DNA of 64,000 nucleotides. It comes from Devosia riboflavina (lineage in GTDB: Bacteria; Pseudomonadota; Alphaproteobacteria; Rhizobiales; Devosiaceae). Below are positions 57,370 through 64,000 of the stretch, piece by piece. The stretch lies in assembly GCF_000743575.1 (NCBI RefSeq), contig NZ_JQGC01000028.1:20970-84969 (forward strand), in the 5' to 3' direction. Each line of letters begins with the position of its first letter. Positions within the stretch are counted from its first letter, which is position 1. A program made the position numbers and the translations under genes. The notes beneath the pieces were generated by a model that was given only the letters and a program-made list of their open reading frames with translations, searched no databases and had not been told where the DNA came from.

Positions 57370-58263
57370 ATGACCACCATCGCCCTCATCGGACCCGGCG
57401 CCATTGGCGGCACGGTGGCAGCCTGGCTCGCCCAGGACCCGAACATTGAAGTCACCGTCTGCGCGCGCACGCCCTTTACTGACCTGCAAGTCGAAACACC
57501 CCAGGGCCTGATCACGGCCACGCCCAAAATCATCACCAACCCCGCCGACGCCACCCCTGTCGACTGGGTCCTCATCGCTACCAAAACCTACGACGCCGAC
57601 GCCACAAAGCCCTGGCTCGACCACCTCGTGGCCGACCACACCCGCGTCGCCATCATCCAGAACGGGGTCGAGCACGAGCGCCTCTTCGCACACCTCGTGC
57701 CCGCCTCCCGCATCGTCCCCGTCATCATCAACCTGCCGGCCGCCCGCAGCGCCCCGGGCCGCATCGCCCAGCACCGCCACGGCATCATCGCCGTGCCCGC
57801 CGGACAAAACGGCGAAGAGTTTGCCACCCTCTTTGCCAAGACCGAAATCGAAGCATCGGCCCATGCCGATTTCATCTCCGAGGCCTGGCTGAAACTCACC
57901 GGCAATTCCATCGCCATAGTACCCTCGCTGACCCTGCGCGCCACCGGCCCTGTCTGGAACCCCGACCTCGAAGCCATCGTCCGCGGCGTCGTTGAAGAAT
58001 GCGCCGCCGTCGGCCGGGCCGAAGGCGCCACCATTTCCCAAGACTTCGTCGAACAGGCCATCGCAAATTCCCGCAATATGGCCGAAGGCAGTTCAGCCGG
58101 CTCGCTCCATGCCGACCGCCTCGCCGGTCACCCCATGGAAGTCGATGCCCGCAATGGCGTCATTGTCCGCCTCGGGCAAAAGCACGGCATCCCGACGCCG
58201 ATGAACAAGGTGCTGGTCACCCTCCTCGCCGCCTCCGGCGCGCCATGGATTGAAAAGGCATAG
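57370..58263 (+). CDS. Ketopantoate reductase-like protein (ApbA/PanE family)
   Basis: A 297-residue NADPH-dependent reductase of the 2-dehydropantoate 2-reductase family. IALIGPGAIGGTVAAWL is the Rossmann start, VLIATKTYDA the usual Lys-containing segment, IIQNGVEHE a conserved substrate loop, and LTGNSIAIVPSL with ILN-like Lys/Asn in the C-terminal domain. Whether it truly makes pantoate or acts on another 2-oxo acid cannot be decided. The start follows a repeat-rich leader. Confidence 0.83.
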   Translation: MTTIALIGPGAIGGTVAAWLAQDPNIEVTVCARTPFTDLQVETPQGLITATPKIITNPADATPVDWVLIATKTYDADATKPWLDHLVADHTRVAIIQNGVEHERLFAHLVPASRIVPVIINLPAARSAPGRIAQHRHGIIAVPAGQNGEEFATLFAKTEIEASAHADFISEAWLKLTGNSIAIVPSLTLRATGPVWNPDLEAIVRGVVEECAAVGRAEGATISQDFVEQAIANSRNMAEGSSAGSLHADRLAGHPMEVDARNGVIVRLGQKHGIPTPMNKVLVTLLAASGAPWIEKA

Positions 58264-58327
58264 AGCTAAGCGCTCTTCCGCCCGCCTTATTCCTCTGGCA
58301 TCTTCCGAAAACCAACCGGAGGCTCTT

Positions 58328-58777
58328 ATGACGGAAACCGTCGTCCTGCCCAATCAACGCGTACCGCGCCGCGGCAACACCTTTATCGTGCCGCTGCTGG
58401 TCGTGCCCTTCGTGCTCTACAATATCGCCGTGTTCGTCTTCTTCGGCGGCAATCCCGTTAATTGGGGCGCGGGCCTTTTCTCCATCCCCATGCCCTCCGG
58501 CATGCCCTGGGCCATCACCGCCGGCGATCTCCTGCTGGTGGTCGGCATTCTGGCGCTCTTTTTCGAAGTGCTGAAATCGACCCAGACCGCACGCAATTCC
58601 ATTCTCGAGCACATGTTCTCCATGCTGCTCTTCGTGCTCTTCCTGATTGAATTCCTTTTGGTCGGCGCCGCTTCGAGCTCCGTCTTCTTCCTGCTCATGG
58701 TCATGAGCCTGATCGACGTCGTCGCCGGTTTTACGGTTTCGATCACCAGCGCCAGCCGCGACGTCTCGATGAGCTGA
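58328..58777 (+). CDS. Membrane protein, four helices, unknown function
   Basis: A 149-residue inner-membrane protein with helices at about 20-40, 55-80, 95-115 and 118-140. FIVPLLVVPFVLYNIAVFVFF and GDLLLVVGILALFFEVLKST are clear. It starts MTETVVLPNQ with CGGAGG 5 bases before. The family is not named with certainty, but such proteins are conserved in Hyphomicrobiales. A bidirectional terminator follows. Confidence 0.75.
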   Translation: MTETVVLPNQRVPRRGNTFIVPLLVVPFVLYNIAVFVFFGGNPVNWGAGLFSIPMPSGMPWAITAGDLLLVVGILALFFEVLKSTQTARNSILEHMFSMLLFVLFLIEFLLVGAASSSVFFLLMVMSLIDVVAGFTVSITSASRDVSMS

Positions 58778-58797
58778 AGACAGCAAGTCCAAAAACA

Positions 58798-58828
58798 AAA
58801 TCCCCGCTCTCAAGGGCGGGGATTTTTT
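58798..58828. terminator. Bidirectional Rho-independent terminator
   Basis: AAATCCCCGC-tctcaagg-GCGGGGATTTTTT; the reverse strand also has a T-rich tail (TTTTGTTTTTGG). It serves the convergent genes on both sides. Confidence 0.9.
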
Positions 58829-58835
58829 ATGCCGA

Positions 58836-59087
58836 TCAGGCGACGACAGTCTTGCGATAGCCCTCCGGCATCCGCTTGACGGCAACCCCGGCCCCCTGCC
58901 GATAGGCCCCAACCGCCCGATCCACACTCGCCGTCCGGCGCTCGCGCTGGCTCGGCAGATGCTCCCGCGCGGCAATGAGCTGGCTGACGAAAGCGGCACT
59001 CGGTGCGCTCCAGGCAAGCGAGGGTCGCGGGCCGGCTACCGTGACCGGTACGGGAAGCTGCGTCCGCTGTGTTTCAATCTCGCTCAT
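58836..59087 (-). CDS. Small hypothetical protein behind a CtrA-type box
   Basis: An 83-residue soluble, basic protein. The centre AAFVSQLIAAREHLPSQRERR and the end RAVGAYRQGAGVAVKRMPEGY are ordered and polar, with no signal or membrane segment. I do not recognise the family. Its leader contains a perfect TTAA-N7-TTAA box about 100 bases before the start, so cell-cycle control is possible. Confidence 0.65.
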   Translation of the reverse strand: MSEIETQRTQLPVPVTVAGPRPSLAWSAPSAAFVSQLIAAREHLPSQRERRTASVDRAVGAYRQGAGVAVKRMPEGYRKTVVA

Positions 59088-59183
59088 TCTGGTCCCTCGC
59101 CTGTGTCATCGAGGGCCAGTTGTTCCACTTTGAGACGGATCAACTGGCCCCTGCACGTAAAGGTGCAAGGCGCGTGCCAGACG

Positions 59184-59198
59184 TTAACAGTCTGTTAA
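59184..59198. promoter_or_regulatory. CtrA-type binding box
   Basis: TTAA (59184-59187), CAGTCTG, TTAA (59195-59198), with GTTAAC at both sides, matches the CtrA consensus TTAA-N7-TTAAC on both strands. A perfect palindrome TTTGGGATCCCAAA (59202-59215) is just beside it. The site lies upstream of the small minus-strand gene and after the end of gloB. Confidence 0.65.
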
Positions 59199-59228
59199 CG
59201 ATTTGGGATCCCAAAATGTGACTGGTTG

Positions 59229-59996
59229 TCAGAAATTATCCTTACCCTTGCGGATCGCTGCAAAGACTTCGGACGGATGCTTTCCGGTGAGCCCATAGTA
59301 CCGCGCCAGCTCCGGCGCATCGGCGCGGAGGAACGGATTGGCCCGCTTGTCCTCGCCCAGTTCGAACGGAATCGTCGCCCTCCCCGCCAGCCGCAGCGCC
59401 TTCACCTCAGCCGCCCGCGCCTGCAGAGCCAGATTGTCGGGATCAACGCTCAAGGCAAACCGCGCATTGCTCTCGGTATATTCGTGCCCACAATAAACCA
59501 GCGTCTCATCCGGCAGCGCCCGCAACCGTTCGAGCCCCGCCCACATCGGCCCAGGCGTCCCCTCGAACATCCTGCCCACGCCCAGCGAGAACAGCGCATC
59601 CGCCGAGAAAAGATGTTTGTTTTCAGCATCATGATAGACGATATGCCCGAGCGTATGTCCCGGCGTCGCGATAATATCGAACGCCGTTTCCCCCAGCGTC
59701 ACCCGGTCGCCATCGCCCACGAGTTCATCGAGCCCCTCGATCTTGTCCGCCTCGGCCCGCGGCCCCACCACCCGGCTGCCGAAGGCCGCCTTCAATTCCC
59801 CAATGCCTTCAACATGATCGAGGTGATGATGGGTGATGAAAATATCGCTGAGCGTCCAGCCGCGCATCTGCAGCGCCGTCCGGATCGCCGCCGCCTCCGG
59901 CGCGTCGAGCGCCGCTGTGCGGCCCGTCGCCTCGTCATGGATCAGATAGCCGAAATTATCCTGGCGGGCGGGAAAAACATCAACGATCACGGCCAT
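59229..59996 (-). CDS. gloB: Hydroxyacylglutathione hydrolase (glyoxalase II)
   Basis: Hydrolyses S-lactoylglutathione to lactate and glutathione, ending methylglyoxal detoxification. The 255-residue metallo-beta-lactamase fold has the metal motif THHHLDHVEG, His in TPGHTLGHIVY, Asp of FSADALFSLG and His in YCGHEYTESN. The C-terminal helical part binds glutathione. It is divergent from the methyltransferase gene by 84 bases. Confidence 0.94.
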   Translation of the reverse strand: MAVIVDVFPARQDNFGYLIHDEATGRTAALDAPEAAAIRTALQMRGWTLSDIFITHHHLDHVEGIGELKAAFGSRVVGPRAEADKIEGLDELVGDGDRVTLGETAFDIIATPGHTLGHIVYHDAENKHLFSADALFSLGVGRMFEGTPGPMWAGLERLRALPDETLVYCGHEYTESNARFALSVDPDNLALQARAAEVKALRLAGRATIPFELGEDKRANPFLRADAPELARYYGLTGKHPSEVFAAIRKGKDNF

Positions 59997-60080
59997 CTAA
60001 AACTCCTCTTCTTCTGTCGCGGCAGGCTAGGACCGACACCCTGCGATGACAACCCACGCAGCTTTGTCTAGACTTGATTC

Positions 60081-60812
60081 ATGACCAGCGATGTCACCCG
60101 CCTGATCTCCTACTACAAGTCCCCCCTCGGGCGGATTTCCCGCGCTTTGGTGCGCGAGCAGATCATTGCCCTCTCCGGCGACCTCAAGGGCCGCCGCGTG
60201 CTGGGCCTCGGTTTTTCAACGCCTTACCTACGCTTCGCTCTCGAACCGGCCGAACGCGTCCTCGCCGTCATGCCCGAGCGCCAGGGCGCATCCGCCTGGC
60301 CGCGCGAGGGCCCGTCGCATACCGTCCTCTGCGATCCCCTCGAAATGCCGCTGGCCGACGCCTCCATCGACATCACCATCGCCGTCCATGCGCTCGAACA
60401 CGTCGCCGATGCCGAGGAGCTGATGCGCGAACTCTGGCGCATCACCGCCCCCAATGGCCACCTGGTCATCGTCGTCCCGCGCCGCCGCGGCATCTGGGCC
60501 CAGCGCGACGCGACACCTTTCGGCCAGGGCAATCCCTATTCCGGCGGGCAACTGGAAAAACTCCTCCGCGACCACAGCTTCGTGCCCGAAGCCTGGCGCG
60601 ACGGCCTCTTCATGCCGCCGATCCAGTCCTCGATCGTCCTACGTTCCGCCCGCTTTTTCGAGCGCGTCGGCCGCCTCTTCGGCCCGCCGATGAGCGGCGT
60701 CATCTGCGTAAGGGCCCGCAAGGAAGCTTTTCCGGCCGTTCCCCGCCGCAAGCGCGCCGAACGCTATGTCCGCCTGCCCGGCCTCTCCGCGGCCACGGCT
60801 CGCTCAAGCTGA
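60081..60812 (+). CDS. Class I methyltransferase-like protein
   Basis: A 243-residue methyltransferase fold. RRVLGLGFSTPYLRFAL takes the place of the SAM loop; the usual DxGxGxG is reduced to GLGFSTP, so SAM binding may be altered. EMPLADASIDITIAVHALEHVADAEELMREL is typical of UbiE-like proteins, named here by VHALEHV. It is often between gloB and hisC in alphaproteobacteria; its substrate is unknown. Confidence 0.8.
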   Translation: MTSDVTRLISYYKSPLGRISRALVREQIIALSGDLKGRRVLGLGFSTPYLRFALEPAERVLAVMPERQGASAWPREGPSHTVLCDPLEMPLADASIDITIAVHALEHVADAEELMRELWRITAPNGHLVIVVPRRRGIWAQRDATPFGQGNPYSGGQLEKLLRDHSFVPEAWRDGLFMPPIQSSIVLRSARFFERVGRLFGPPMSGVICVRARKEAFPAVPRRKRAERYVRLPGLSAATARSS

Positions 60813-60884
60813 GAGAGCCTTTCCTTTATTCCCCGCTTTGCATATGGTCCGCGCGGCCTTTCCTGCCTGTCATAAAAGTGCGTC

Positions 60885-61979
60885 ATGACCGCTCCCACTC
60901 GCCCGATCCCGCAGCCCGGAATTCTCGATATTGCGCCCTATCTGCCGGGCAAATCCGGCGCACCGGGTAGCAAGACGGTAAAGCTTTCGGCCAATGAATC
61001 CCCGCTCGGCGCCAGCCCCAAGGCGATCGCCGCCTTCGCCGCCGCTGCCCAGCACCTCGAAATCTACCCCGAAGGCTCCTCGCGCCTCCTGCGCGAGGCC
61101 CTTGGCGAAGTGCATGGCATCGACCCCGCCCGCATCATCTGCGGCAATGGCTCGGACGACCTCCTGCATCTCCTCGCCCAGACCTATCTCGGTGAAGGCG
61201 ACGAAGCGGTGATGAACCGCTACGGATTTTCGGTCTATCCGATCATCACCATGGCCGCCGGCGCAAAAATCGTTATGGTCGACGAGACCGACTACACGGC
61301 CGATGTCGACGCCCTCCTCGCCGCCGTCACCGAACGAACCAAGGTGATCTGGCTCGCCAATCCCAATAACCCGACCGGCACCTATCTCAGCGATGCCGAA
61401 GTGCGCCGCCTGCATGCCGCCTTGCGCCCCGATATCCTGCTCGTCATCGACAGCGCCTATGCCGAATATGTCACCGCCGCCGACTATTCTGTCGGCCTCG
61501 ACCTTGTCGGCGAAGCCGAAAACGTCGTCATGGTCCGCACTTTCTCCAAGATGGGGCTCGCTGCCGCCCGCATCGGCTGGATGGTTGCGCCCGACCATGT
61601 CAACGACGCCATCCACCGCATTCGTGGCCCCTTCAACGTCAACCTGCCGGCTCAACTGGCGGGCGCGGCCGCAACGCGGGACGTCGAATTCAACGAAAAA
61701 CTGCGCGAGCACAATGCCAAGTGGCGCGAATGGCTGACGTCCGAACTCAGCGGCAACGCCATGCGCGTGCTGCCGAGCCAGGCCAATTTCATCCTCGTGC
61801 TCTTCCCCGATGCAGAAACCGCCACCCGCGCCTTCGAGACGCTGATGGCAGGCGGCTATGTCGTGCGCGAAGTCGGAAAATCCTACGACATCCACAACGG
61901 CCTGCGCATTTCCATCGGCTCCGAAGACGCCATGCGCGGCGTCGCCAAAATTCTCAAATCCATGGGACCAGCCCAATGA
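60885..61979 (+). CDS. hisC: Histidinol-phosphate / aromatic aminotransferase
   Basis: PLP enzyme of the HisC family, 364 residues. KLSANESPLGASPKAIAA is the family start, NPNNPTGTYL binds PLP and substrate, and the Schiff-base Lys is in RTFSKMGLAAARIGWM. The overlap with tyrC (ATGA) supports a role in tyrosine and phenylalanine as well as, or instead of, histidine synthesis, since hisC-tyrC pairs usually serve aromatic transamination. Confidence 0.93.
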   Translation: MTAPTRPIPQPGILDIAPYLPGKSGAPGSKTVKLSANESPLGASPKAIAAFAAAAQHLEIYPEGSSRLLREALGEVHGIDPARIICGNGSDDLLHLLAQTYLGEGDEAVMNRYGFSVYPIITMAAGAKIVMVDETDYTADVDALLAAVTERTKVIWLANPNNPTGTYLSDAEVRRLHAALRPDILLVIDSAYAEYVTAADYSVGLDLVGEAENVVMVRTFSKMGLAAARIGWMVAPDHVNDAIHRIRGPFNVNLPAQLAGAAATRDVEFNEKLREHNAKWREWLTSELSGNAMRVLPSQANFILVLFPDAETATRAFETLMAGGYVVREVGKSYDIHNGLRISIGSEDAMRGVAKILKSMGPAQ

Positions 61980-62947
61980 GCACCCATTTTCGTAAGCTTG
62001 CCCTGATCGGCATCGGCCTTATCGGCTCTTCCATCGCCCTCGCCGCCCGGCGCCAGGGTCTGGTTGATGTCATCTCCATCTCGACTCGCCGCCAGGAAAC
62101 GCTGGATGAAGCCCGCGAACTGGGCCTCGGCGACATCTACACGCTCGATCCCGCCGAAGCCGTGCGCGGCGCCGACCTCGTCATCCTCTGCGCCCCCGTC
62201 GGCGCCTATGATGCTCTCGCGAAGGCCATCGCGCCCGCGCTGGAACCCGGCGCCATCGTCTCCGATGTCGGCTCGGTCAAGGAGCACGTGGTCAAGGTCG
62301 TCGGCCCGCACCTGCCGGCCAATGTGCATTTCATTCCCGGCCACCCTATCGCCGGCACCGAGCATTCCGGCCCCTCCGCCGGCTTCCCGGAACTCTTCGC
62401 CGGCCGCTGGTGCGTCCTCACCCCCGGCCCCGAAGTACCCGCGGCCGAGACCGAAAAGCTCGCCAGCTTCTGGGCCGCCATGGGCTCCAAGGTCGAGAGC
62501 ATGGATGCCGCGCACCACGACATGGTGCTGGCCATCACCAGCCACATTCCGCATCTCGTCGCCTACAATATCGTGGGCACGGTGGCCGATCTCGAAACCG
62601 CGACCCAGTCCGAAGTCATCAAATTCTCGGCCTCCGGGTTTCGCGACTTTACCCGCATCGCCGCATCCGACCCGGTCATGTGGCGCGACGTGTTTCTGAC
62701 CAATCGCGACGCCGTCCTCGAAATGCTCGGTCGCTTCTCCGAGGATCTTTCGGTGCTGCAACGCGCTGTCCGCACAGGCGACGGCGAGGCGCTCGAAGCC
62801 ATGTTCACCCGCACCCGCGCCATCCGCCGCTCGATCATCAATGCCGGCCAGGAAACCGCCGCGCCCGACTTCGGCCGCCCGCACGAAGCCCCGCCGGCGC
62901 CGGAAACGACCATCGTCCGCGAACACGGCGGCGGCGACGACGCCTGA
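61976..62947 (+). CDS. tyrC: Prephenate/arogenate (cyclohexadienyl) dehydrogenase
   Basis: Oxidative decarboxylation step to tyrosine. The 323-residue protein has ALIGIGLIGSSIALAA for NAD, VGSVKEHVVK, the active-site His and segment IPGHPIAGTEHSGPSAG, and a C-terminal helical dimer domain with SHIPHLVAY. The length and start MSTHFRKLAL fit the TyrC type without an ACT domain. It overlaps hisC by 4 bases. Confidence 0.93.
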   Translation: MSTHFRKLALIGIGLIGSSIALAARRQGLVDVISISTRRQETLDEARELGLGDIYTLDPAEAVRGADLVILCAPVGAYDALAKAIAPALEPGAIVSDVGSVKEHVVKVVGPHLPANVHFIPGHPIAGTEHSGPSAGFPELFAGRWCVLTPGPEVPAAETEKLASFWAAMGSKVESMDAAHHDMVLAITSHIPHLVAYNIVGTVADLETATQSEVIKFSASGFRDFTRIAASDPVMWRDVFLTNRDAVLEMLGRFSEDLSVLQRAVRTGDGEALEAMFTRTRAIRRSIINAGQETAAPDFGRPHEAPPAPETTIVREHGGGDDA

Positions 62948-62968
62948 ACTGTCCTCCAATCTTTAGGT

Positions 62969-63046
62969 TGTCGTCACCACCGGGCTTGTCCCGGTGGTCC
63001 ATGCCGGCCGCGGGATGGATTGCCGGGACAAGCCCGGCAATGACGA
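62969..63046. repeat. Palindromic element, GCCGGGACAAGCCCGGC type
   Basis: Arms ACCACCGGGcttgtCCCGGTGGT and ATTGCCGGGacaagCCCGGCAAT as at 43852-43930, but the centre reads CCGGCCGCGGGATGG instead of CGGAGGCGAGATGG. It lies between the convergent tyrC and mtgA genes. Confidence 0.85.
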
Positions 63047-63062
63047 TGGAGTGGCGGGAACG

Positions 63063-63776
63063 TTAGAGGTCCAACCTTCCGTTGTTCCCCACGCAAGCGG
63101 CGCGCTCCCCATAAGTGCGCGCCCGCTCCTCGACAATCCCGGCAACCCTGAGCAGCCCCGCATTCGGCCGCGCTGGATTCCTCACGATCGGATTTGGCAG
63201 CGTCACAGCAAGAAGGCTCGCCGTGCGCCAATCCAAATTCTGCGGCTCCCGCCCAAAAGCCCGCTCGCTCCCAGCCGCCACGCCGAACTCCCCCAACGGT
63301 CCCCATTCGGCAATGTTGAGATAGATTTCCATGATCCGCTTCTTGGGCAGGATCAGATCGACATAGATCGCCAGCGGCACTTCCAGCGCCTTGCGGATAG
63401 GATCGGGATCGTTCCAGAGAAAGAGATTTCGCGCCACCTGCATGGTCAGCGTCGAAGCGCCGCGTGTCGGTTCGCCGGCAATGAAGTTATCGACCTCGGC
63501 CTGTAAGGCACCGATATCGACACCCCAGTGACGACAGAACTGCCCATCCTCCGAGAGGATAATGGAAGCCTTCAACCGGTCAGAAATATCATCGATATCG
63601 CGCCACGTGCGCACCACCGGTCGGCCCGTCAGATAGCGCTCCAGCATCGGCACCGAAACCGGATCTAACACCAGATAAACCGGCGTCAGCACCAGCGGAA
63701 TGGCGACCAGCACCGCAATGGCGGTGCCGAGGAAACGCAGTACCCGCCAAAAACCCTTGGATGCTTTTCGTGCCAT
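63063..63776 (-). CDS. mtgA: Monofunctional biosynthetic peptidoglycan transglycosylase
   Basis: Polymerises lipid II glycan strands without a transpeptidase domain. The 237-residue protein has a short basic start (MARKASKGFWR), one membrane helix (about 15-37), and the GT51 domain with the catalytic Glu in ILSEDGQFCRHWGVD, GASTLTMQVARNLFLW and KKRIMEIYLNIAEWG. The start at MARKASKG avoids a longer frame that reads into the divergent gene. Its neighbour is a polyprenyl synthetase, fitting lipid-carrier supply. Confidence 0.93.
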   Translation of the reverse strand: MARKASKGFWRVLRFLGTAIAVLVAIPLVLTPVYLVLDPVSVPMLERYLTGRPVVRTWRDIDDISDRLKASIILSEDGQFCRHWGVDIGALQAEVDNFIAGEPTRGASTLTMQVARNLFLWNDPDPIRKALEVPLAIYVDLILPKKRIMEIYLNIAEWGPLGEFGVAAGSERAFGREPQNLDWRTASLLAVTLPNPIVRNPARPNAGLLRVAGIVEERARTYGERAACVGNNGRLDL

Positions 63777-63860
63777 GGCATGGTGATAGCGGCAGACAGC
63801 CCTATGGCCAAGACCGGAAGTCCCCTTGAAGCCTTCATGCCAACGGGTTAGCAACGACCC

Positions 63861-64000
63861 ATGTACGACTTTTCCGCCGACAGTGCCGATTGCGCCCGCG
63901 CCGTTGAGGCCGGTCTTTCCGAATACTTGACGGGCGCCCGGCTCTCCGGCCCCGGCCCTGCGGCCGATCGCGTCGTCGCCGCCATGCGCCACGGTGCGCT
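63861..64000 (+). CDS. Polyprenyl synthetase, N-terminal part, cut by the window end
   Basis: The first 46 codons of a gene that continues past the window. MYDFSADSADCARAVEAGLSEYL and AADRVVAAMRHGA look like the start of a farnesyl/geranylgeranyl diphosphate synthase-like protein, in which the next motif would be GGKRLRP. The catalytic Asp-rich motifs are beyond the end. The divergent mtgA neighbour agrees with this. Confidence 0.65.
   Translation, partial: MYDFSADSADCARAVEAGLSEYLTGARLSGPGPAADRVVAAMRHGA

Noticed and set aside
14078..63046. CRISPR-like repeats among the GC-rich palindromes
   Set aside because: Copies are scattered singly in gaps kilobases apart, not in regular arrays, and no cas genes are present.

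Overview
The window is chromosomal DNA of a GC-rich alphaproteobacterium, most likely Hyphomicrobiales and plausibly Devosia or a close relative. This is inferred from gene content and order only: cobS/cobT cobaltochelatase genes, secA-ppiC-argJ-GNAT-mutT, xerD divergent from aroK-aroB, hisC followed by tyrC, mtgA divergent from a polyprenyl synthetase, a CpdR-type receiver, a TTAA-N7-TTAA CtrA-type box and a GTTC-N7-GTTC LexA-type box. Coding density is high. I see no rRNA, tRNA, CRISPR array, transposase or prophage gene.

Layout. 1-9.4 kb: aldo/keto reductase, class I aldolase, a degenerate ThiE-like protein with an exported Sel1-repeat protein, SuhB, a MotA/TolQ-like plus OmpA-like membrane pair, and an ABC exporter. 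9.6-15.1 kb: L31, AccA, XerD, the shikimate genes aroK-aroB, BolA and a J-domain protein. 15.2-20 kb: cobS, a methyltransferase, cobT and a phytase-like esterase in one direction. 20.3-28.2 kb: SecA and parvulin PpiC, a TetR/DUF2798-like pair, then argJ-GNAT-mutT. 28.3-36.8 kb: M48 protease with an SNase-like protein, DUF72, DsbB, a ParDE toxin-antitoxin pair, HNH protein, esterase, AlkA-type glycosylase, GluQRS and an epimerase. 36.8-44.4 kb: LysR, HIG1-like protein, a rhomboid with an apparent CTG start, two small proteins, TlpA-like thioredoxin, ArgH, a ChaC protein, LysA and CpdR. 44.4-50.8 kb: zinc-ribbon/DUF3426 protein, FtsEX, PlsC, a small gene under an SOS-type operator, a second ChaC, DUF2125 and L32. 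50.9-58.8 kb: FumC, then a probable sugar or glycoside oxidation cluster (two TIM-barrel isomerases, GMC oxidoreductase, Gfo/Idh/MocA dehydrogenase), a ketopantoate-reductase-like protein and a membrane protein. 58.8-64 kb: small CtrA-box gene, GloB, a methyltransferase, HisC, TyrC, MtgA and the start of a polyprenyl synthetase.

The genes are mostly housekeeping: amino-acid biosynthesis (aromatic, arginine, lysine, histidine/tyrosine), cobalamin, secretion, the cell envelope and division. Accessory signals are the ParDE pair, the TetR-controlled membrane protein and the sugar-oxidation cluster.

The most unusual feature is noncoding. Many gaps between genes hold short palindromic elements in at least eight recurring types. 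Several are built as two inverted GC-rich arms around exchangeable hairpin modules. Two elements share an AAATCGCTCC hairpin; the copy at 7449-7507 can fold into a perfect three-way junction, and the other sits inside a 157-bp element bounded by perfect 16-bp inverted repeats. Some arms form part of a reading frame, including the C terminus of the TetR protein.
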